DNA from: Cristatella mucedo
Lineage: Eukaryota > Bryozoa > Phylactolaemata > Cristatellidae
Direction: 5' to 3'
Assembly: GCA_009760855.2 (NCBI GenBank)
Contig: WPIO01000010.1
Coordinates: forward strand, 2,761,001 to 2,825,000
DNA length: 64,000 nucleotides
Under the pieces are notes generated by a model. It made no database searches. It worked only from the letters and a program-made list of their open reading frames with translations, and had not been told where the DNA came from. This document shows positions 12,397 to 21,868 of this stretch, piece by piece. Numbering within the stretch: position 1 is the stretch's first letter; every line of letters starts with the position of its first letter. The position numbers were made by a program, and so were the translations under genes.

Positions 12397-13289
12397 GCCT
12401 GTCCTGCTTCTGCTCCGTCAACTTTGGAACGCTCATGGGGGTGCTGTGGGTGGGTGTGGCTACCGCCTGCAGCCGGAGAGCTCGAGATGGGTTGCACTGA
12501 TGACTAAGCAGAAGCTCAGAACCGGCAGGTCACACTGAGAACGAAATTGAGACCAGCTGGCGATAGCTTTGATGTGAGCTTTGACTACCGAGGGAGCAGC
12601 AGCTGATTGCAGTGCCTACAGTGCAGCCTGCTGCTGCTGCTCGCTCACTCGAGGTCGGGTGGTGGGGCGGGAGGTGATGGGACTAGGTGATGATTGCAGC
12701 TGTTACCAGCCCTCATTCCCAGCCCCAGCCCCCTGTAGGAGCACGGCTGAGCCATTCGCGAACCCAGCAGCCCTTAATAGCTAGGCCGGGATGCAGTTAC
12801 TCATTCCTGCACGTTGGCTAAGCAAGCTCTACCAAACCCCTAGTAGGTGAATCCAAGTTCCCAAGTTCCAGCTACAACAAGCTCTTATTCAGTGAGGCAC
12901 TCATCGACGTTGGAGAAAAAGCACCGGTCTTTGCCTCCAATCATCATTCCACGAAGACACCTAAAAGGAGGCAGCTGGCACGGTTCGTGGAATAGGGCTA
13001 TTTATTAGCGGCAGTGAGCTTCATTGGCCCCCTTGATTGGCAATGCTCCCCAGCCTGATGGGTTGGGTCAGCCATGGCTGGCTAGAGTGCTCAAAGTAGT
13101 TCCTTGGATAGTATTATATCCACTGTGCGAGTTGTGGTAGAGTGTATTTATCTGCCACAGAACTGTTACAGCCTAGGCTTCCGTTGGTGGATTTCATGTC
13201 CCAGATCCTCACTGTTGGTTTGGAGAGAGCCTCACCTAGAAATCATCACACGTTATCCTGTTTGAAAGAAAGAACGGAAGAAAGGTTAG

Positions 13290-13425
13290 CTGATTCAGCA
13301 GCCTCATTTATATAGTAGCAGAAGAACCTTAAGGACCATCACCACCGCATGCAGTGGGTATTTTCCCATATTGGATTGCCAACTGCAGGACTCGAACCCT
13401 CGACCATGCTTAACGAAGAATACTT
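13290..13425 (-). repeat. tRNA-derived SINE, old copy
   Basis: It begins 'cagcctcatttatatagtag', has the shared 'ccatcaccaccgc' and 'gcagtggg' blocks, then 'caggactcgaaccctcgacc', which is a reversed RNA polymerase III B box (GGTTCGAGTCC-like). The tRNA-like A-box end is decayed. It belongs to the SINE family best preserved at 48.4 and 51.3 kb. Confidence 0.7.
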
Positions 13426-15140
13426 CTAGTAGCTGTGCCGACCAACTGCTTAGAAATGCATGAAAACACACCCTGTATCTGAAACTGAGTGTCCTGCAAA
13501 AGCTACAACATGTGGTGGAGCCAGAATTCTTATTGTGGGGGTAAGCCCTGCTGACAATGACAAGCTCACTAGAAATAACGTCTTTTATTCGACACATGAG
13601 CAGCAGCAGGCATATATTGAATGTATGTGTTGATCTATCTCATCATTCGTCACGTTTGCAGCTGTTTCTTTCTCAATAAATAACAGCATGACATCGTTGA
13701 GGTAAACTTCACCGGTCATCATTCATACGCTTGACTTGATGCATTTTACTAGGCTGAAAACACTTTTGGTCACAGCGGTTGACACTGGCAGTGTCAGAAT
13801 AAGTCGCACCATCTTGTACCAATTTGTAGGTCATAGGCTTCGGCTCGACCGGACTTTGCCTGCATGGCAGCAAGAATGGCAAGCCCCTAGACGATCTTCC
13901 GTGCCGAGTCGGAATCTATTTCCCTACTAACGTTGAAGCTGCTGTCTCGCGCCGATCGGCTTGCCGTCTGGAAAGTCTATTTTTCTTTAGAATTTTCTTG
14001 CAAGCTATGCAATATTGTCGACATTGAATCAAGAGAACTGTTGATGAGGGGATATGCGATCCGCCCAGCAGAGCATCTCCATCCACTCGTTGTGAAACAG
14101 AGATTCCAATTCTGACCGTATCTTGTCAATTGCTCTGTAGAATAATCCGAAATGCTAGAAATGTTCGTTGCTATTCGTCTACTCATTTTGCCGAGGCCGA
14201 CTGTAGCTAGCAGTAGCCGGCAGTCTTCTTAGGCACCTCTATCTCAGGGTGCTGACAGAATCTCTGCACCTTTGTATCATCACAGCCAGCAGCTTGCATT
14301 CTCCACCGGTGCCTGAACGGTGCGATCGAACAAGATCGACAATATCCTAATCCGTTTTGACAGCGCCTGCAGTAGCTGGTGCCTACTCAATAGCAAGTGC
14401 TGCGCATGATATGCATGGTAAAAGTGCACTCGACTGAAACCATGCGGTCGATGAGGCATGTCGGCTTGATTCTCTGCTCAGCTGTGCGTGTTAGCGGTCT
14501 CTTCGGCATGCTCAACTACTTCACGAACGCCGCGAGCATGTCGATCAAGTAATGTAGCCAAAACGACGACCACTGCATACATATCCTGGGCTTACCAGTA
14601 CAGTCACCTGGTTTAGGCTACGGCCTGCCTCACCCAGCAGCTCATTGCAGGTCCTGTTCGTTATCCTTTTGCTTACTGATTGGTTCGTCATTGTGCTTGC
14701 AAGAACCCATTGCCGTAATGACGACATCACTGACCAATTCGGCTATGAGGGCAATGTCGAGATGGCATCTGTGCATGCCACAACCCGTGGTTAGCTGGAG
14801 CTAGTTTGCCCAACAATGCCGGCTGCGTGCTATTCTAACTCGTCCAGTTTCCTGATCAAGGTTTGCAGACCATTAATCTCTCTGCTCAGATTGGCGCCAC
14901 CATCACGGCCCTGTCTTGGACAATTGGCAATCGGACGGCTGTTATTTGCGCTGATGTTTCAACAACAGCTGCAGACAGAGCATCGGCTCGGTTGTTTGTT
15001 TGTCACATACTTCATGTTGTCGATTCACTTTTTGCAGCCCACAGGTCTTGACCTGAACGAAGTGGCTCACAGGAGCCAGCTACTCCTTCTTGCTCGCATC
15101 GCGCCTCGTCGGCCATAATAAAAGGTAAGCTTATTAGCAT
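13426..15140. other. unassigned DNA
   Basis: No supported gene, RNA or repeat. ORFs on both strands are short (at most about 100 codons) and lack recognisable domains. Confidence 0.5.
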
Positions 15141-15144
15141 ATCG

Positions 15145-15300
15145 TATCATTGCAGCCTCATTTATATAGCAGCAGAAGAGCCGTCTCGGCTATCACCACC
15201 GATGGCTGTAATAACAAAGAATTTACCTTATGCAGGACTCAAACCCACGATCCTGGTCGTGAATAGCAAGCACCTTATCCCAGGGCTAAGACCCGGGTCA
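15145..15300 (-). repeat. tRNA-derived SINE, old copy
   Basis: 'cctcatttatatagcagcag', then 'ggctatcaccaccg', then 'caggactcaaacccacgatc', which is the reversed B box with one change, then the region of the tRNA-like head with A-box remnants. Same family as the copies at 13.3, 35.3, 48.4 and 51.3 kb. Confidence 0.7.
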
Positions 15301-15944
15301 TAAGGCTGTAATAAACAACAACTTGCACGATAAACTTATCAGGCAGCTCGACGAGACTAGGATAGGCCAACTGTCCCCTTGACTGCACCACTGGCCACAT
15401 TGAAAACATGGCCAGCGACTCACGCTTCACACGACCGGACATTCGAGATTGCACGATCGTCAGACGCCTAGTATCCCCCCACAAGCCATCTGCCAATGGT
15501 CGGATACGCATGCTGGGATAGCTGCACAGCAGCTGTCCCAGCATGCAGCAGCTTTGCCAGCAGGAGTCTCTTGGGAACATTCTTACGAGTTTTAAGAACC
15601 TGCCAAAGCCATCCTCTGTAACTGACTAGCTCTGCGGAAGCCATTTCCCGTGGTTATCTTCTCGCTTGGCCGCCCAAGGCAACTCAGAGTGCTGCTATTA
15701 ATCGCCATGCCTCGTGGGCTGTGGGGCAGCTTGCCATTGAGATGTTATTGGCGACCGTAGCCAAAGGTGGGCAGCTATGGGGGCCTTAGCCCCTTCCTGA
15801 AAAGCAAACCAGAAGTGATTGCTGCAGCCAGCCAATGCTGCTGCTGCTTTAGAACCCTCCGAAGCCTGCTAGCCTCTTTGGTATGGCTACCAGGCTTCCA
15901 GAGAGTGTAAAGTATGAGAAAAGATCAGCTTATTCATCAGCCTC

Positions 15945-16090
15945 GTAAAAGCGGGGTTAGAAGAGAGTTAGTGGCTTTCATCGAGTGCATGGAGCTGCAA
16001 CAAAGCAATACCTGCTACATCGGGGCTCGATCCCACTACCTAGGTCGGGAACCCATACTTAGACCCATGCTATGTATGAATTAAAGCACG
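15945..16090 (-). repeat. very degenerate SINE copy
   Basis: The block 'cattcatcagcctcg'-like start, then 'cggggctcgatcccactacc' (reversed B box) and 'taggtcggg'. The layout follows the SINEs but similarity is low. From 15301 to 15944 I see no supported gene. Confidence 0.45.
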
Positions 16091-16366
16091 AGGTGTGCTA
16101 GGCTTAGGAAGTGGTCCTATAGGCTTGTCGGGCGTCTTCAGCCGATGAGGTCCCTCGTGTTACTGCACGGGGGCACTTGCAGCACTTGTTATTCTAAACC
16201 GGGCTAACTAAGATCAGGAGGCTGCTGGAGCCGCTCAGTGTGGGCATTGCATTGGTTTGCTGACGGAATTCCCTTTTTTTCTAAGGCAGTTTGATGTTGT
16301 ATATACGTTAATGAGGCAATTCTTTTATAGACGGTTCCTACCAGATGGTGAGCCATCCGTCTAAGC

Positions 16367-16777
16367 TCAAGCTATTCTGGTGAGATACCAACATTTTTGT
16401 GTTGAAGAGATCTGCTGGGGTGGGGGGCTATTTGGCAGAGCATGTACGTAGCCGAGTGTGTCGAGCACTACCACAGGAGGAGCATTGCAATTTTTCTTAG
16501 ATTGCTGAACACCCACAGGCAGGGCCGGCATCTTCGGCACGTAGCTGTGAGGTGGTAGCCAGAGGGCAGGCGAAGAAGGTGGCTTTTCGTTTAAGGCTGG
16601 GCTATATTCAGGAAATCCAAACAGGGTGCGACAAATTCTTTTTGTAGACGGAGTCTTTAGGGGCTTCCTCTGGCGCCGACACACGGGCTTTCCGAAAAAT
16701 GGGGTATGGCAGGTCTTTTTTTGGAGGGCCATCGATGACAGTGCTCGTTCTTCCTTTCCCGCTGCTAGCGATCGCAT
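16367..16777 (-). CDS. uncharacterised open frame, 136 codons
   Basis: An ATG-to-stop frame on the minus strand, rich in Pro, Ser and Lys (for example RKPLKTPSTKRICRTLFG), in normal-GC DNA outside any recognised repeat. No domain, signal peptide or membrane segment is evident, and I see no neighbouring exons. It may be a chance ORF or an isolated exon; I do not recognise it. Confidence 0.2.
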   Translation of the reverse strand: MRSLAAGKEERALSSMALQKKTCHTPFFGKPVCRRQRKPLKTPSTKRICRTLFGFPEYSPALNEKPPSSPALWLPPHSYVPKMPALPVGVQQSKKNCNAPPVVVLDTLGYVHALPNSPPPQQISSTQKCWYLTRIA

Positions 16778-17600
16778 CCTGTCGAATGCATCCGGTGGCT
16801 CCTAGGCTAATGCTAATTGAGAGAACTTAAGAAAGTCGGCCGGCGCCGCCGGTCGAAAAAAGGCAAAAAAATGTGCTCGAGCTTAGGCTGAGTCGGTCGA
16901 GTAATGGGCGAGAGCCTAGCCTTCATTCGGCATTGTAAGGCTATGCCTCGCTGGCCGCCATTGAACCTCGGAGGAACCCCAATGTCCAGTCAGTGGCCGC
17001 GTTATTCCGGACTAGCAAGCGAAGACCGAGAGTCGCTTTTTGGAGGACATCTCGCACATCGGTACTGGCCAGCGCAGCAGCCATCCACGAAGCCGGCAGG
17101 GCAAAGGTTGTAGTTCGCCGTCCTTGCCTGGAAAGCCAATGGGCTCATACCGGACGCGAATATAATGAAGACCGTTGAAGCGGTTGGGGGGGGGGGAAGA
17201 AGGTCAGCATACTTAGACGGATACGACGGATGCGAACAGCTTTCACCGATCGGTCAGTGAAAGCTGCCTTGCGGCCGCTGCGGTTGTGAATCCCTTGCGG
17301 TTGTCACTAGCAGTCCCCTGTTCTTTATGGCAGTTGACTGGCGAGGAGTTCTGACTAACTGCACTATTTGAGGAGGCGAGGAAATGGAGCAACCCACTGA
17401 GGACGTGGAAAGGTGTACTAGACGCCCAGAAAAAAACCGCTGGCTGCCCAATGGTCTTTCCGAGCGATTTCGGCTGCTATCGCGCCCACAGGCGATTAGT
17501 GCTGTGAAACCAATCGGATCATTGTGAAGATGAGATACTCTGCTCTCTTACAACGAGTGGGCCTCTTGGTAACCATGTGCCCGCGCGAGTAGCAAAGTTC
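16778..17600. other. unassigned GC-rich DNA
   Basis: CpG-containing sequence with a G11 run at about 17186-17196. ORFs on both strands are short and unsupported. Confidence 0.45.
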
Positions 17601-17604
17601 TCGT

Positions 17605-18215
17605 GCAGTAATATTAGTAATGGCAAGACATTGTATTACGTTCTAAGAGAGCCAGACACTGTTCCAGGCACTCTGCATATGCTGGAAAGGCAGACTGTCT
17701 ATTGAATAGTGATAGTATGCACAGTGTCAGCACGCCTGAGCATGCAAAGAACAGTTCATTCAGACGGAGAGAATGCTTCGAGGAACAGATGGGCTTGTAG
17801 CTTTATTTTAAATGTCATCCAGTAAGGCAATGCCGCGATGCCAATTAAAAGCCGGTTCGTTGCTTTGGGAGAGTGGGAATTAAAGGCGCGGTCTTGGGAG
17901 CATTTGAGATTTGCTAGAGGTGCCGCTAAAGGACTCGTGTTTGAGGAGCCGGTTCTGTGACGGAAAGCCTGAGCGGGAAGTGTTTTACGCAGGTGGACAG
18001 TAGCTCGAAGCTCGGAGTGACCAGAGTGAGTGACAGGGTGCTTGATGGATGGGCGGTCAGTGCAGATCAGTCGCCACAGACAGTCTATCTGCCGAGTTTT
18101 GCAGCAGCTGTAAGCTTACTGTTGCTCGCGAAGGACGACGTGCGAGTGACAGGACTCTGGAGGAGATGTTGCAGATGCACGGAACAGCTTGCCCGTGACA
18201 GCCATCGCTAAGCAT
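17605..18215 (-). pseudogene. diverged LINE 3' end, minus strand
   Basis: Block order matches the minus-oriented LINE ends: a tail-like 'taatattagtaatgg', 'ctctgcatatgctggaaagg', 'cacagtgtcagcacgcctga', then a decayed C-terminal domain ending with 'cagtcgccacagacagtcta...gagttttgcagcagctgtaa', the reverse of the 'LQLVQNSAARLV' coding region. It is GC-richer than the other copies and much decayed, so it may be an older subfamily. Confidence 0.6.
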
Positions 18216-19400
18216 GTCCGGATTTTCGCAAAATGAAGCAGCTGAAAGTAGGCAGTTATGGTTAGTCAGCTGAACTTCCTGCTTCGCTTTGGGCAGAGCC
18301 CCAATTTGGCTGTGGTATATACACCTTGGTGCTAATGAGGTGACGTGGTTAGTTGCCTGGGTAATTTTGATTGTTGATGCGCTCGGCTATCTTTGGCACA
18401 CCTGCCAGCTTCGGCGAGACTTCCGCGACTCGTTGGCTGTGCTTTGAGTAGCAAGCTCCATCTGTCACTCGTGAAAATTGTGCCGGTGCGGTCGGTCGCG
18501 GTGCTTGCTGAGAGGCTGTTGTTCCGGCCCCTATGCTATCGTCGGTATGCTGCATCGCACGAACTGCTTTCACACCGAGCCATGCAGGGAAGGACACGTT
18601 TCGGCGATGAAGTGCTGTATGGTCCAAAACTCTTTATGCTCCTCTTTCTCGTCCCGTGTCTGCAGAGTCGTACGCCGACAACGATCGGTTTGGTTCGACC
18701 GCTAGGCTGCCGGAGCAAGTGAGCCTCGGATCCTACGACAAAATAGCGCCGCAGCTTCGGCGGCTGCCTGCCCCCAGAAACCGAAGTCCAGTGATCGGGC
18801 TCCAACAGACCAATCAATGAGAAAAAGAGAGAAAGAGAGACAGAGAGACAGAGAGAGGCAGAGACAGACATAGCCAGAGAGAGGTGGAAGACAACAGTGT
18901 CCTCCCGCTTACTTTCGGGACTATTGAGAATAGCCGTCAAACTTGCGAGGGGAAGTACGGCAGTGAGCGTTGCCGCCCTGTGACATGGGGCAGCCATGTT
19001 TGGAAGGTCACTCAGAGCTTCAGGCGCTTGGCTTCGCTACCCTTCGCGGCAGGGTACAACGGTCTTTCGGGATGACTGTGCTGCCTGCACTGTATGCTTA
19101 TTGTCGCAGACGGATGCCAGAATGGGCCATCATCGTAACCATCAGGCCACCACCATTACTTGTGGACCGCCACAACTGGGTTTAAGTGCTTGCGAAAATT
19201 ACGTGACCTCCAGGCTTGGGGTTCGGTGCATCGGGCCATGTCCGACTGGGCAGAGGCGTTGAATTATGCTTGCCCGGCAGATACGTTCACGTCCTGCACA
19301 ATTCCCTCGGCTGCAGTAATACCATACCTCCTCGAGACATTGAAGTAATACCAGGCCTCAATACATTTAGCACTGAAAGCAGCCGCACTGAACAATATAG
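18216..19400. other. unassigned left flank of the Polinton
   Basis: GC-moderate sequence with several short overlapping ORFs and a (GA)n/(GACA)n patch at about 18820-18885. No recognised gene. Base composition shifts to AT-rich close to 19400. Confidence 0.5.
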
Positions 19401-19603
19401 CCATATCTAAGATGACGACATTGAAAAAAGTTGTATGTTTTCTAAGGCAAAATGAATGGATGCGTAAAGCTGAGCTCTCAATTTTGAAAAAAATGTGTGG
19501 ACTGGTAAATTTTCGGATCGCAAAACTGCTTAGCTCAGCAAGAAATCGAGTGGTTGCGACTTGCTGAATCGAGCTCGCAGGTAGATAAGTTTAAAGTTTC
19601 TAA

Positions 19604-20010
19604 TTTAAAGATGAAGTCAAAGGAGAGATTATAGAAGATATACTGATAGAAGAGATTTGCGAACTCAAACCAAAGTTATATTCAGTTAATGTTGTTAGAG
19701 AAAATGACCCATTCATGATTAAAGCGAAAGGTATACCAGGCAGTGTTGTTAAGAATGATATATTAACTCGTGATTCATATTTAGACTGCTTAAATACTTC
19801 GCTAACAAAATATTTAGATATATCTTTACCCCAGGTACTGATTTAATAAAAAATATAATAATACCCTGATAAGAGTATTCCATAAAATCCAACAAAAAGC
19901 ATATACAACTAGTACTAAAGGACAAGATAAGACGGCATTATCAGCATTTGATTCAAAAATATATTCGCTTAATTATGGAAAATGCAGTTATGCTATGGTC
20001 ACTGTAGAAT
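19604..20010 (+). pseudogene. Polinton protein-primed DNA polymerase B, C-terminal end
   Basis: Two open segments in different frames (19604-19847 and 19842 onwards) match the last part of Polinton pPolB. The first contains ELKPKLYSV and KAKGIPGSVVKN, which correspond to the K(A)KGxxxxVVK region near the C terminus. The second contains KTALSAFDSKIYSLNYG, like the KxALSxxDDKRY...SLAYG end. The complete enzyme has about 1000 or more residues; the exonuclease, TPR and catalytic motifs (DxxSLYP, KxY, YxDTDS) are all missing upstream, where sequence changes to host-like DNA. It is therefore a truncated relic. Confidence 0.8.
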
Positions 20011-20510
20011 TAAAAACACGAGGACATTGTCATGCTTTCAAACTCTCGAACTACAATCTGAAACTGAATGCGGATCAGAGCCAAAATGTGACCCTGAAAT
20101 CTATTGTGAATAATGTAAATCTGAAAGTGAAACCGAATGTATATGCTCAGAATAAAAAAATTAACTACATATTAAGATCCCAACATCTCGACATCCCAGA
20201 AATTCTAAGCTGTGAACAATATTGTCATGGGATGTCACAAATGGCGTTAAAAATAATTTGTCTTCGTGTACTGAAAAAAGTAGATGCAAGGATTGTTAGG
20301 CATTCACTTGATAAAGTGATTCCTGATCTTGACAGTTCGTATGCTTGAATTCCTAATGAAATCTTTGATGTCTTTGAAAAACTAATGCAATTTAGAGGTA
20401 CAATAATTGCGAAGATACTCGACACGGAAAGGAATTGTAAATCTCGAGGGACTAAAGATGAGTTAGGTTGTTACGATGACACCGCTTCAATTTTATTAAT
20501 TTTTTGTTAG
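20011..20510 (+). pseudogene. uncharacterised Polinton open frame, Ser/Glu/Cys-rich start
   Basis: The frame that ends the polymerase segment runs on without a stop to 20348 (from ATG 19995), then after one TGA to about 20510. At 20050-20150 another frame reads as a Ser-Glu-Thr-Cys-rich low-complexity stretch, so the original frame probably changed here. The later part (ILRSQHLDIPEILSCEQYCH, then a helical charged tail) looks like a real protein. Function unknown. Confidence 0.4.
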
Positions 20511-20524
20511 AATAGAAAAAGACA

Positions 20525-21127
20525 GGAATTTTGTTTGCAACTTCGTCGGTAACTTTAGCCACACAAACTCCAGATATTACCAATCCTAATCTTGCTACTT
20601 CTGCTATCATTCTTAAATCCCATGCTGATTACCTTTTTAAATATACTATGACTGCTTACGATGCTCAAACACGACTCAGACATTTCAATTATGAAAGACG
20701 ATTCAGTTAAAAAACTCTACATCGACGAATGTGACGCTGAAACACAAAAGGTAATCTCTGCTGGAGTGACTAAAGTAACTGCAGACCTCGAAGCTACTGT
20801 CAGTACAAAAGTTGATAACCGTCTAGATACTCCTTGGGAAGTTGTATCATACACAACATGGATGCTAGTCAGCTATCAACTGTCTCAATAGTTATTTCTG
20901 GAGTATCAGTTATGAAACCAAGTATCTCAGGTATCATTAAAGATGAATGCTATGCAATCCTGCCAGACATTTCTGATGGAACTAGCGCTAGACAGAAAGC
21001 AGGAGTGGCTGTTGTTGCTGCTGCTTCGGCTACTTTGTCTACTTCATCTACTTCGTCTGCTGCTTCAGCTACTTCCTCTACACTTGCTCCCTCAATTCCA
21101 TCTGATCCAGTACCATCTAACCAATAA
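20525..21127 (+). pseudogene. uncharacterised Polinton protein with Ser/Ala/Thr-rich C terminus
   Basis: Three open segments in successive frames: about 20525-20709 (includes TQTPDITNPNLATSAIILKS), 20661-20891 from an ATG (helical, charged), and about 20858-21127, which ends in a Ser/Ala/Thr-rich repeat and a proper stop. A similar Ser/Ala codon pattern (CTTCGTCTGCTTCGGC-like) recurs at 33556-33600 in the same element. Not recognised; possibly a structural or virion-associated protein. Confidence 0.4.
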
Positions 21128-21129
21128 AG

Positions 21130-21709
21130 TAAAAATTGTATTACAGAACGAATCGATTCCTATAGAAACCAGATGTCTAGATGGGCATAACCAAGTTCTA
21201 GGTCAACAATACTCACATTTTAGGGCATTTATTTTTCCAGTGGGGCAAATAGAAGATCAGAAGTTCCTATCTCTAAAGCTTTTCCTAAAATACGAATCTC
21301 TAAGACTTCATCACTCGGATCTCAAAATGGCAAGCATTTTTAAAAAGTTCGTGATGATTCAGAATTTTTAGAGTTCCTAAAAGACTTAAAAAGAGATACT
21401 TGAAAAAATTTAAAGTCAGATGCATACTCTAAAAATATTTAGACAACCAAACGAATTAAAATTAGGCATAGACCTATATTCAGGGTTTACTGCTCCAATG
21501 AATTCCTTCAGGAAAACCTTGATTGGAAAGTTGATATATCTGAAAGCTTAAATCCTTACCATGGAAACACTATTAAATTTGACTCTGAGAATACAACTCG
21601 TTTTACTAACCCTAGTTCAACACAGTCATTAATATTTGGAGTTAAAGGTGTCATTAAGGGAAACACACAGTGTTTAGGAATAAAGTGTCTTTTACCTTTG
21701 GATAATTAA
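21130..21709 (+). pseudogene. uncharacterised Polinton protein, decayed
   Basis: Segments in two frames: about 21130-21371 (IVLQNESIPIETRCLDGHNQ onward) and about 21470-21709, which ends WKVDISESLNP...LLPLDN-stop. The second part is beta-rich, with many Thr, Asn and Ser, as in capsid or spike proteins. I do not recognise a family. Confidence 0.35.
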
Positions 21710-21868
21710 TTGTAAATTTAATAATTTTTTATTGTAATATTTAAAAGTCACTGAGTCACTGAAGATGAATCAACAATGCTAAATTATTTATAGATTCACT
21801 TCAACGTAACATGTTGTTATCAATTCCAGAGTAGCCGGGGGAAAATTAAAATCTGCAGGATCATTTCC

